Source: an uncultured Alistipes sp.
GTDB taxonomy: Bacteria; Bacteroidota; Bacteroidia; Bacteroidales; Rikenellaceae
DNA: 64,000 nt
Assembly: GCA_944321175.1 (NCBI GenBank)
Contig: CALUKI010000001.1
Span: 1-64,000, forward strand
Direction: 5' to 3'
In this document: piece after piece, positions 16,056 through 24,352 of the stretch
How positions within the stretch are numbered: position 1 is the stretch's first letter
Layout: the number at the start of each line of letters is the position of its first letter
Position numbers and translations under genes: made by a program
Notes under the pieces: model-generated
Told to the model about the DNA's origin: nothing
Databases searched by the model: none
The model's input: only the letters and a program-made list of their open reading frames with translations

Positions 16056-18347
16056 ATGATTTCGAAAAAAATGTTCATACGCCCGATCCTTGGAATTACG
16101 CCGCTGCTGGGATTGCTGCATGGCTGTACGGAGCGGTTCGAAACGGATTTTCAGAGACCTGCCCAAGGAACCGTCATCCGCATGTCGGCCGAAACTTTCC
16201 GGACAGAGGGGGCCCCTGCACCGCTGCCCGGGGAAGAGACGATCGGACAAATCGGCGCCTATGTATTCGAAAAGGGGGTACTGACTGCCATCCACAGCGA
16301 TCTATCGTTGTCGGAGAACGGATGCGACCTTTCGCTCGAACGTCTCGGCGGCACGCTGTACATTGTGGCGGATGCTCCGATCGACCGTCCGGGCACGGGA
16401 TTTCCGGAGGCGGAATGGCGCAGGAAGACGGTATCGATGAATCCCGACGCCCCGCAGCCGTTTCTCACCGGAGTATTGGATCTCGACGCGCTCCCCGCCG
16501 GCTCGGCGCTTGTCCCGCTCCCGCTGACACGCGGCGTGGCGCGGTTCGACCTGCGACTGAAGGTTGCAGGAGAGGCCGCCGTCCGAAAATTCACCATAAA
16601 AAACGCGGCACGGCAGGCCTATCTGTTTGCGCAGGCGGAACCGCTGCCGGCTCCGTCGGATGATCTGTGCGCGGTGGCAACGGACTTCGACACCCCGATA
16701 ATCGATGATACGCCCGGAATCCTCTATCTCTACGAACAGAACAATCCGGATCTGCGGGTATGCATCGACGCACGGATCGACGGGAAAGAGGTCTCGCTTG
16801 AGGCGGGCCTCCCCCGACGGATCCTCCGCAACACGGTTTACTCGGTCACGCTCCGCAAAGGGGCCATCGACACCGATGTCCGGCTGACGGTCGAAGAGTG
16901 GGACGACGGCGGCTCTACGGGGCTTCAACCCGACCTCGACGGCCTTCCGGCCATTGATTGCCGCTTATCGGAGCTTCCCGACGATGTGTCCGTCAGCGAT
17001 GATTTCCGGGCCATTGTTCTGCCGCACCGGCAAGTGACGTTGCTGCTGGCCATCGACTGCAACGACGAACTCGAAGCATTGCCCGTCGAAGGTTATCCGT
17101 TGACAGTCGAACCCGTCGGACACGCCCGCGGAATCGGCACAAAGAATCTGTTCCGCATAAACAAATCGCTCTTTCCGCCCAATATGCCCGCAGCGGAGAT
17201 CCCGCTTCGGTTCCGCCGTGCAGGATTCGAAAACGTCTATCCCGAAGACCGGATCATGCTCCGGCTCACGGCCAATCCCACCTTGTTGTCGGGGGCACTC
17301 CGGTTCGATGCCGGCTCCTACACATGCGACTTCGGACGCTATATCGACAATGAACTGGGCCGTTTCATCCTGCCCGAAGGCAAAGAGGTCGTAGCGGAAT
17401 TCGACGCGGGAGAGGATCCCTGGATTCAGATTGCACCGGATCGAACCGACCCGCAGGTTGCACGGGTCCTGGGCGGCTGGCGGCCGAACGACCCGACGGC
17501 GGACGGCCGCATCCAGAAAGCCCGTCTGGTCATCCGCGACATCGCCGACGGCGGGAACCGCGAAGAGTACAGCGTCGCACGCCGCAACTACGGGCTTCCC
17601 GTAACATGGCTGCACGGCGTATGGTGGTGCAAATACAACGCACGGGGGAACTCCCGTTCATTCGAGGATCAGATCCTCTCCGCCCTGGACCCCGCCGCAG
17701 CGGCCGGAAAGACGCTGTTCGAATATCTGGCGAGTTGTACCCCTGAAGAGTATTACGCACTTTGGTGCTGGGCCTATCAGGGGGAGAGCGGCGAAGGGCT
17801 GCAGGTTATCGACAGCGACGGCGTTCTCGTCATGGATGGATTCCGCACCGACATTTCGGCGCACATCAACCGTTTGCCGGCCGATATGCTCTCGCCCGAC
17901 GGGTACGAACTGCCATCGATGGAGGAGTTCAACCGCATCTTCGATGCGACGGACTACATCTGGATGATGTGGAACGGTTCGCATACGGTCAAGGATCCTT
18001 GGGAGGGACACTCGCAGATCCGGCGCGTGCAGCAACGGCGCAACGACATAACGGTGGGAAACGTCCCCGCGGCCGATCTGATCTCGGTGGCCATGTCGAG
18101 CCCCGACTTCCCCGAATACGAACCGATAACATGGTACGGACCGGGGGCCCAGTGGAACAGTGACGGGATCAAACATTCGAACCACTGCAACAACCTCCTC
18201 TTTGCCGTCCATTCGCCGGAAGGATCGGGATGGTACATGGCCGGAGGCATGGGAAACCTCTACCTGACGAAAAACGGTGCAGGAAACAGGGACACACGGA
18301 TCCTGCGGTTCAAAAAATCGCCCGTCGAATACATATACGGATTGTAG
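16056..18347 (+). CDS. fimbrillin-anchor-like lipoprotein with FISUMP-like C-terminal domain
   Basis: A 763-residue lipoprotein. The start at 16056 (MISKKMFIRPILGITP) gives lipobox LHGC (Cys24); an earlier ATG at 15978 overlaps the previous gene and lacks a signal. The N-terminal Mfa2-like module (about 30-300) is followed by a beta linker. The C-terminal FISUMP-like domain has NYGLPVTWLHGVWWCKYNAR and ends RFKKSPVEYIYGL. Its DFGRYIDNELGRF and GGWRPNDPTADGRIQ segments are close to the 12793 protein. It is the last gene of the four-lipoprotein run and faces the rpmE2 terminator. Confidence 0.75.
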   Translation: MISKKMFIRPILGITPLLGLLHGCTERFETDFQRPAQGTVIRMSAETFRTEGAPAPLPGEETIGQIGAYVFEKGVLTAIHSDLSLSENGCDLSLERLGGTLYIVADAPIDRPGTGFPEAEWRRKTVSMNPDAPQPFLTGVLDLDALPAGSALVPLPLTRGVARFDLRLKVAGEAAVRKFTIKNAARQAYLFAQAEPLPAPSDDLCAVATDFDTPIIDDTPGILYLYEQNNPDLRVCIDARIDGKEVSLEAGLPRRILRNTVYSVTLRKGAIDTDVRLTVEEWDDGGSTGLQPDLDGLPAIDCRLSELPDDVSVSDDFRAIVLPHRQVTLLLAIDCNDELEALPVEGYPLTVEPVGHARGIGTKNLFRINKSLFPPNMPAAEIPLRFRRAGFENVYPEDRIMLRLTANPTLLSGALRFDAGSYTCDFGRYIDNELGRFILPEGKEVVAEFDAGEDPWIQIAPDRTDPQVARVLGGWRPNDPTADGRIQKARLVIRDIADGGNREEYSVARRNYGLPVTWLHGVWWCKYNARGNSRSFEDQILSALDPAAAAGKTLFEYLASCTPEEYYALWCWAYQGESGEGLQVIDSDGVLVMDGFRTDISAHINRLPADMLSPDGYELPSMEEFNRIFDATDYIWMMWNGSHTVKDPWEGHSQIRRVQQRRNDITVGNVPAADLISVAMSSPDFPEYEPITWYGPGAQWNSDGIKHSNHCNNLLFAVHSPEGSGWYMAGGMGNLYLTKNGAGNRDTRILRFKKSPVEYIYGL

Positions 18348-18375
18348 GACCGAAAAAGGGTCGCCGAAACAAAAA

Positions 18376-18399
18376 CGCCCGCAACGGAAGTTGCGGGCG
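18376..18399 (-). terminator. rpmE2 terminator (also ends the lipoprotein operon?)
   Basis: A 10-bp perfect stem (CGCCCGCAAC, 4-base loop, complement) followed on the minus strand by TTTTTGTTT. The plus-strand side lacks a U run, so the main use is for rpmE2. Confidence 0.8.
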
Positions 18400-18420
18400 C
18401 AGGGATTGAACGTGCGGCAA

Positions 18421-18690
18421 TTATTTCGCAGCGTTCTTCTTATCGTAGCGTTTTGCGTAGCGGCTCATAAACTTATCGACGCGACCGGCGGTGTCCACCA
18501 ACTTCATCTTGCCCGTATAGAACGGGTGCGACGTGTTGGAAATTTCCATCTTATACACGGGATAGGTTTCGCCGTTCACTTCGATGGTCTCTTTTGTCGA
18601 AACGGCGGACCGGCACAAAAACACGTGGTCATTGGACATGTCCTTGAATGCCACCAAACGATAATTTTCAGGATGGATACCTTTTTTCAT
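18421..18690 (-). CDS. rpmE2: 50S ribosomal protein L31 type B
   Basis: An 89-residue protein beginning MKKGIHPENYRLVAFKDMSN and containing YPVYKMEISNTSHPFYTGK, the L31 signature. The paired zinc-binding cysteines of type A L31 are absent, and the insertion pattern fits the zinc-free B type. It is a single gene with its own promoter and terminator. Confidence 0.96.
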   Translation of the reverse strand: MKKGIHPENYRLVAFKDMSNDHVFLCRSAVSTKETIEVNGETYPVYKMEISNTSHPFYTGKMKLVDTAGRVDKFMSRYAKRYDKKNAAK

Positions 18691-18727
18691 TTCGTTCTGT
18701 TTTTGTTAGTAAATGTTTATTGTGGCG

Positions 18728-18735
18728 CAAAGGTA
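18728..18735 (-). promoter_or_regulatory. -7 element of rpmE2
   Basis: TACCTTTG on the minus strand, 38 bases before the rpmE2 start, matches TAnnTTTG. The remaining stretch to the tRNA (18736-19035) holds no supportable gene; an A/T-rich patch beside this promoter is followed by GC-rich filler. Confidence 0.6.
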
Positions 18736-19035
18736 ACAATTTATTTTCAATATCCGCATCCGGCAACGATTTATTTTTGGCTCCGGAGGTTTTTTCTCCG
18801 CAGTATCCGGCACCGGCCGGTGTATGGCGGAGAGGATTCCGATCTGCAAATCGTCAGATCGCCCGGCTCCGATCCGACAGCTCCGGCCGGCCGCATCCAT
18901 CCGGATTGCAGATTGCAAACAGAAAGGAGCACGGAGCATGGATACCGGCTATTGTCATCGGGAGGCGAAGCGGACGGATTCCGACAAGAGACGGATGAAT
19001 TCCATCGGTAAATTGCGATTTCGAAATTGTTTTCG

Positions 19036-19043
19036 TATCTTTG
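19036..19043 (+). promoter_or_regulatory. -7 element of the CAU tRNA gene
   Basis: TATCTTTG lies 34 bases before the mature tRNA 5' end. A partial -33 (ATTG, 19012-19015) sits about 20 bases upstream of it. Confidence 0.6.
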
Positions 19044-19077
19044 CCGTCGCGCAGGCGGATTTCGCGGCGCAGGATGC

Positions 19078-19151
19078 GGACCCATAGCTCAGTTGGTCAG
19101 AGCAGCGGACTCATAATCCGAAGGTCGTGGGATCATGCCCCTCTGGGTCCA
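19078..19151 (+). tRNA. tRNA with CAU anticodon (Met elongator or Ile2)
   Basis: A 74-nt cloverleaf. The acceptor stem GGACCCA/TGGGTCC is a perfect 7 bp, the D stem is GCTC/GAGC, and the anticodon loop is CTCATAA. The T stem GTGGG/CCCTC has one U-U mismatch. The T loop reads ATCATGC instead of the usual TTCRANN, so positions 54 and 58 are A and T rather than T and A. CCA is not encoded (ACA follows). The loop context cannot separate tRNA-Met from the lysidine-modified tRNA-Ile2. Confidence 0.85.
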
Positions 19152-19156
19152 CAAAG

Positions 19157-19190
19157 GCAGGGCGGCTCGTTGCAGAGCCGTCCTGCTTTT
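19157..19190 (+). terminator. terminator of the tRNA gene
   Basis: A 12-base stem GCAGGGCGGCTC / GAGCCGTCCTGC with one G-U pair and a 6-base loop, followed by TTTTC. It begins 6 bases past the tRNA. Confidence 0.85.
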
Positions 19191-19371
19191 CACAGTTAGG
19201 GTCCAATCCGGCATCCCTCCCCCATAATGATAAAGTCGTTGTCTCCTTGCAACTAATTCGAACCGCAGCCAAATCAAAGGCATAAAACAAAGTCTCTTAA
19301 AATGACAATGTGAAAAATTTATCCTGTCCTTCGGCACGCACGGTCCATCCGCCCGTATCCGGCACGCGGAA

Positions 19372-20757
19372 TCAACCCAAATTCCCCTTTTCCCCTGACC
19401 GGCGGCGGATAACCGCCACAATCCGGTTATAGGTCCGTTTGTCCAGTCTATAGAAGAACAAGACTCCGGCCGTCAGGATCCACAGAACCCCCGGAATCGT
19501 ACTGAATCCGTGCCGCATGATCGAAAGCACCTCCCCGTTCTGCACCGCATTGGATTCATATCCCGCCATGCCCAGCGCCAAGGCCAGCAAGGAAGTCCCC
19601 AATGCCATGCCCACTTTATTCCCCAACGAGATGAAGGCATACTGGAATCCGTCGTTCCGAATCCCCGTGATCCATTCACTGTACTCCACACAATCGGGAA
19701 TGATGGCATAGATCGCCGTATTGAAACCCGAAAAGAAGAACTGCGACAGGGCGGCAAAGAGATAGAACGGCACCGGCGATGTGTTCGGACTGAAAAAGTA
19801 GAGCGCGGTCATCGCAATCCCCGTGCCGAGCGCAAAAAGCGAGGCGGCCCAGCCCTTGTTGGAAGTCCACTTGAAAACGGCAGGGAAACAGGCGGCGCCG
19901 ATGATCGACGGGACGATGATCGCCAGCGAATAGAACGAAAAGAGCGTCGCATCCCCTTCCACATAGGTAAAATAGTAAAGCATGTCGGCGTTTCGCCCGT
20001 AAAGGATGAAGCCGAAGAGAATCTGCCCCAGCAACGCCAGCAGATAGGGCCTGTTCCTGACAACGGAACGGATCTGCACCTTCAACGGCATCTTCTGCCG
20101 CACAGGGACTTCGACCACCTCCCTGGTCTTGGAAAAACAGAAGACATGACAGGCCGCGAAGATTGCGCCGTACAATACCGCCGTCAGAAGATAACCCCGC
20201 TGCATATTGCCGCCGCCGAAGAGCGTGATCAGCGGAATCGTGACGATATTGATGACTCCGATGGCGATCATGGCGCTGACCGAACGCGATGTATTGAGCT
20301 TCGCCCGTTCGTCGATATTCTGCGTCATGGCGCCGCACAACGTGCCGTAAGGGATATTCACACAGGTATAGCCCAAAACCAGAGTGCCGTAGGTAACGGC
20401 CATATAGACGACTTTTCCGCTTTGGCTCCAGTCGGGATGCGCCCAAAAGGTCAAAACGAGAACGATTGCCGTCAATGGGGCGCCGAAGAGCAGCCAGGGA
20501 CGGTAACGGCCCCATCGGGAATGCGTCCTGTCGCTGAGTCCGCCGACAATCGGATCATTGACGGCATCCCAGATGCGGGATACCAGCATCAGTGTCGCTA
20601 CGGCTCCCATGCCGATGCCGAAGACATCCGTATAGAAAATCATCAGGAAATTCCCGACGAACATCCAGCTGAAATTGCAGCCCACATCGCCCATGCCATA
20701 GGCCAGTTTGCTCAGTAACGGAACCTGTTGCCGTTTCGATTCGCCTGTCATATTCAT
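19372..20757 (-). CDS. MFS sugar:cation symporter of the GPH family
   Basis: About 461 residues from the Met at 20757; in-frame Mets at 20781 and 20820 are alternatives. There are roughly 12 hydrophobic helices. Family marks are MLVSRIWDAVNDPIVGGLSD and HSRWGRYRPWLLFGAP near the first cytoplasmic loop, typical of glycoside-pentoside-hexuronide:cation symporters (MelB/XynB-like). It is divergent from the LacI-oxidoreductase fusion gene at 21408 and is likely part of the same regulon, importing a sugar or uronide into the cytoplasm. Confidence 0.9.
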   Translation of the reverse strand: MNMTGESKRQQVPLLSKLAYGMGDVGCNFSWMFVGNFLMIFYTDVFGIGMGAVATLMLVSRIWDAVNDPIVGGLSDRTHSRWGRYRPWLLFGAPLTAIVLVLTFWAHPDWSQSGKVVYMAVTYGTLVLGYTCVNIPYGTLCGAMTQNIDERAKLNTSRSVSAMIAIGVINIVTIPLITLFGGGNMQRGYLLTAVLYGAIFAACHVFCFSKTREVVEVPVRQKMPLKVQIRSVVRNRPYLLALLGQILFGFILYGRNADMLYYFTYVEGDATLFSFYSLAIIVPSIIGAACFPAVFKWTSNKGWAASLFALGTGIAMTALYFFSPNTSPVPFYLFAALSQFFFSGFNTAIYAIIPDCVEYSEWITGIRNDGFQYAFISLGNKVGMALGTSLLALALGMAGYESNAVQNGEVLSIMRHGFSTIPGVLWILTAGVLFFYRLDKRTYNRIVAVIRRRSGEKGNLG

Positions 20758-21236
20758 TATGCTGTTATCGGATCGCTTCATACATGATACCGGAAACGGG
20801 TATCCGAAACGATACATCATCTGCCTAATTCATCGCGGAAAGGACCGCCGCCTCCGGTTCCATCCTCCACGCCCACACGCCCGCTGTTCAAAAAGCCGCA
20901 GCGGGAGCCGTTTGCCGCCGTCGAGGTGCCCCATTCGGGTCAATTTCCGGAAGGTTCTCCCAAAAATAGCTTTTTTTTCGCGTTCCGCAACATTCCGGCG
21001 GATGGTTTTTGCATTCCGTCCGTGGACAGGCTCCGGCGACAGGCCAAGCCCGCCGTTCCCGTCCGGACGCCATCCCTGCACATGGAATATTTCCCGGCCT
21101 TTCGCCCGCCACCGTATTTCCCGACAAAAAAATCCAACGGCGGGATACGTTTCGACGAAAAGTGCCGCCAGTGCCGCAGCGCCGCATGAATCCAAGCAGC
21201 ACAACAATATGTATAATATTTATTATCATATATATA

Positions 21237-21244
21237 AAACGTTT
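21237..21244. promoter_or_regulatory. distal LacI-type operator half of a pair
   Basis: AAACGTTT within TAAAACGTTTAA, an A/T-rich palindrome centred on CG as in LacI-family sites. It lies 125 bases upstream of an identical core at 21362-21369. The two could bind one regulator dimer-of-dimers or serve the divergent symporter. The remainder of 20758-21348 is GC-rich filler up to about 21190 and then A/T-rich; no gene was supported. Confidence 0.5.
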
Positions 21245-21348
21245 AATAACACATTTCGAAATCGCTTGTTCAAGACACGGAACACATCTTCAGAAAGCGG
21301 AAAATCACCCGTTTTTCAAACAAGGACAAACATTTTCCCTCAAAAAAT

Positions 21349-21379
21349 TTTGATTTATTTAAAACGTTTCATACTTTTG
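21349..21379 (+). promoter_or_regulatory. canonical promoter with embedded LacI-type operator
   Basis: TTTG (21349-21352), a 19-base spacer and TACTTTTG (21372-21379) form a full match to the Bacteroidota housekeeping promoter. AAACGTTT (21362-21369) sits inside the spacer, so a bound LacI-type protein would block polymerase. The downstream gene at 21408 encodes such a protein, implying autorepression. Confidence 0.75.
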
Positions 21380-21407
21380 CAATGAAACCTACCCGAACAG
21401 AGAACCT

Positions 21408-24296
21408 ATGGGAAAGACTACGATCCGCGATGTTGCCCGCGAAGCCGGCGTTTCGATTTCACTCGTATCGCTGGTCATGAATGCCAAACGTGATGCGGAG
21501 GGGAATCTGGAGTGCAACGTCAACCGCGAAACGGCCCGGCGCATTCTGGAAATCGCCAAACAGATGGGATACTGCCCCAACCGTGCCGCGGCAAGCCTTC
21601 GCAGCGGACGCCTCTATACGATCGGCGTCATCACCTCCGACATCGCGAACAAATTCTTCTCGGACATCTCCCGTTACATCGAAAACATTGCCCACAGGCA
21701 CAACTATACGGTTCTCTTCGGCAGCTCCGATGAAAACGCCGACAAACTCGACAACATCCTCACCACATTCATCAGCAACGGCGTCGAAGGAGTGATCATC
21801 GCCCCCTGCTTCGACAGCGAACGGGTCATCCGAAAAGCGCTCGATGCCGGCATCCCCACCGTACTGCTCGACCGCAACATCGAAAACCTCGATGTCGGGC
21901 GCGTGATACTCGACAACGTCCGGGCCGGCCGCATGGGGGTGGAGCATCTCTACAAAAACGGATACCGGCGCATCGAAATGATCTCCTACACGCTGGGAAT
22001 CACAAGTCTGTCGGAACGCGAGGAGGGCTATCTCGAAGCCATGCGCCGCTACGGCCTGGAATCCCATGCGCAAATCCACTATACGGTCTATGGAAATGCC
22101 CGCGAAGACACCGTGAAAATCTTCGAAGATGCCGTGCATCGCGGCGTGGAGGCCTTTCTGCTGCCGACCAATACATTGGCGCTGATCGGGCTGCAGGCCC
22201 TCAACGCATTGAATCTCACCGTACCCCGCCAGATGGCCGTCGTAGGGTTCGACGAAAGCGAAATCTTCGATCTTTACCGCCCGACGATCACCTATATCAC
22301 CCAATCGACCCGCACGCTGGGCGAAAAGTCCTTCGAGATGCTGCACGACATGATTGCCGGCATCGACGGCAATCGCAACGTAGTCGTGGAACCGGAACTC
22401 ATCGTCGGCGGTTCGACGGAGTGCATCCATCCCGAACGGATCGACAGGAACCGGGACGACCGGACGCGCATCGAAGAGTTGACGCGCCGCGACTCGATTC
22501 TCATCCCCGGCACCTACTTCCTTCAGAAAGGCGGATGGATTCCCGATCCGCAATTCATGGAACAGATGGGGTCGAGCTATCTGCTGGCCCACGGTCTGGG
22601 GGTTCCGGTCGAGGATGCCGTGACGAAGATCGATGTGCCGCGCAGCGGCGAATACCGGCTTTTCGTCCGCACCAAAAACTGGACGGCGCAATGGTCCGAC
22701 AAACCCTCTCCGGGGGCCTTCCAACTCCTTATCGACGACCGTGCCTGCGATACGCTTTTCGGAACGGGCAGTCCCGAATGGAGCTGGCAACGGGGCGGCA
22801 CCGTCTATCTGCCCCAAGGCATCCACCGCCTGGCGCTGCATGATCTGGCGGGATTCGACGCCCGATGCGACGCCGTTCTCTTCACGTTGACCGATGCCGA
22901 ACCCGACGACCGGATCGAAACGGTCTGCCTGCTGCGCAACAACCTGCTCGAACTGCCCGAAGCGCCCGAACAGGCCGGAACATTCGATTTTGTCGTGGCC
23001 GGCGGCGGCGTGGCCGGCATGTGCGCCGCAATCGCCGCGGCACGGCAGGGGCTGCATGTAGCGCTGATCCAGGATCGCAAGGTGCTGGGCGGAAACAACT
23101 CCTCGGAGGTGCGCGTCGGACTGGGCGGACGGCTCAACATCGGCCCCTACCCTTCATTGGGATACCTTCTCAACGAGTTCGGCCCCGCAACGAAAGGCAA
23201 TGCCCGAACGCCCGACGTCTATGAAGACGAAAAGAAACTCAAGGCCATCCTTGATGAGGAACGCATCACGCTGCTGCTTGGATACAAGGTGACGAAGGTC
23301 AACAAAAGCACGCCCCGCACGATCGCCTCCGTCGAGGCGACACAGGTCGATACCTATCGCCGCATCGAGATCCGCAGCCGGCTCTTTGCCGACTGTACGG
23401 GCGATGCGACGCTCGGCGTATTGGCCGGTGCCGAGTGGAGCATGGGCCGCGAGGCGCGTGCGAAATACGGGGAGCCGTCGGCTCCCGACACCGCCGACGG
23501 CATGACGATGGGCGCTTCAGTGCAGTGGTATTGTCTCGAAGCCGACACCCCGACGTCATTCCCCGACATCGACTGGGGCCTCCCCATCGACGAACGCAGC
23601 GTGCAGAAGGTACGGAGGGGACAATGGTACTGGGAGGTCGGCATGCGCGACGACCAGATCGCCGACGCCGAAAAGATCCGCGACTACGGCATGTATGTCG
23701 CCTACTCGAACTGGTCTTATCTGAAGAACCGTTCGTCGGTGCGCGCCGACTATACGAACAGCTATCTGGGATGGGTGGCGCATGTGGCCGGCAAACGCGA
23801 AAGCCGGCGTCTGATCGGCGAATTCGTGCTGCGCGAACAGGATCTGCGCGACTTCGTGCGCTATCCCGACGGCACGGCCTCCACTTCATGGTACATCGAC
23901 CTCCACGAACCGGATCCCGAAAACAGCGCACTCTTCCCCGGACGGGAATACCTTTCGCACGGGTGTCTTACGCCGTTGGGGTTCTATCCGATTCCCTATC
24001 GCTGTTTCTATTCGAAAGACATCGACAATCTCTTCATGGCCGGACGCAACATCAGCGTGAGCCACATCGCGCTGGGAACCGTCCGCGTGATGCGGACGAC
24101 GGCCATGATGGGCGAAGTGGTCGGACTGGCCGCGTCGATCTGCCACAAAGAGGGGCTGCAGCCCCACGACATTTACGACACGCACTTCGAGGCACTGTCC
24201 GAACTGATGCGAAAAGGCGCCGGAAGGACGGATGTCCCCTATCTCCAGGTCTATACGCTCATCGATACGACGGGCGCCCGCAGTGAAGACTGCTGA
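21408..24296 (+). CDS. LacI-type regulator fused to FAD-dependent oxidoreductase
   Basis: One uninterrupted 962-residue frame. Residues 5-27 are a LacI HTH (TIRDVAREAGVSISLVSLVM). Residues 62-335 are a periplasmic-binding-protein-like sensor (GVITSDIANKFFSDISRYIE, VVGFDESEIFDLYRP). Residues 370-515 are a beta-sandwich-like module, and residues 525-962 an FAD_oxidored-type domain with the dinucleotide motif AGGGVAG near 531-537 and a conserved GGNNSSEVRVGLGG. From residue 365 on it aligns throughout with the free enzyme encoded next. No internal stop or alternative start separates the parts. A sugar-responsive repressor carrying a complete enzyme would be highly unusual; catalytic activity is inferred only from motifs. 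Confidence 0.88.
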   Translation: MGKTTIRDVAREAGVSISLVSLVMNAKRDAEGNLECNVNRETARRILEIAKQMGYCPNRAAASLRSGRLYTIGVITSDIANKFFSDISRYIENIAHRHNYTVLFGSSDENADKLDNILTTFISNGVEGVIIAPCFDSERVIRKALDAGIPTVLLDRNIENLDVGRVILDNVRAGRMGVEHLYKNGYRRIEMISYTLGITSLSEREEGYLEAMRRYGLESHAQIHYTVYGNAREDTVKIFEDAVHRGVEAFLLPTNTLALIGLQALNALNLTVPRQMAVVGFDESEIFDLYRPTITYITQSTRTLGEKSFEMLHDMIAGIDGNRNVVVEPELIVGGSTECIHPERIDRNRDDRTRIEELTRRDSILIPGTYFLQKGGWIPDPQFMEQMGSSYLLAHGLGVPVEDAVTKIDVPRSGEYRLFVRTKNWTAQWSDKPSPGAFQLLIDDRACDTLFGTGSPEWSWQRGGTVYLPQGIHRLALHDLAGFDARCDAVLFTLTDAEPDDRIETVCLLRNNLLELPEAPEQAGTFDFVVAGGGVAGMCAAIAAARQGLHVALIQDRKVLGGNNSSEVRVGLGGRLNIGPYPSLGYLLNEFGPATKGNARTPDVYEDEKKLKAILDEERITLLLGYKVTKVNKSTPRTIASVEATQVDTYRRIEIRSRLFADCTGDATLGVLAGAEWSMGREARAKYGEPSAPDTADGMTMGASVQWYCLEADTPTSFPDIDWGLPIDERSVQKVRRGQWYWEVGMRDDQIADAEKIRDYGMYVAYSNWSYLKNRSSVRADYTNSYLGWVAHVAGKRESRRLIGEFVLREQDLRDFVRYPDGTASTSWYIDLHEPDPENSALFPGREYLSHGCLTPLGFYPIPYRCFYSKDIDNLFMAGRNISVSHIALGTVRVMRTTAMMGEVVGLAASICHKEGLQPHDIYDTHFEALSELMRKGAGRTDVPYLQVYTLIDTTGARSEDC

Positions 24297-24352
24297 CGCG
24301 GACAGGAGCAGCCTGCAGCAGACATGAACAACCTACAATAAGAGATCAGATT

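Noticed and set aside
18691..19371. Integrated mobile element at the tRNA gene
   Set aside because: No integrase, no direct repeat of the tRNA 3' end and no foreign-looking genes were found next to it.
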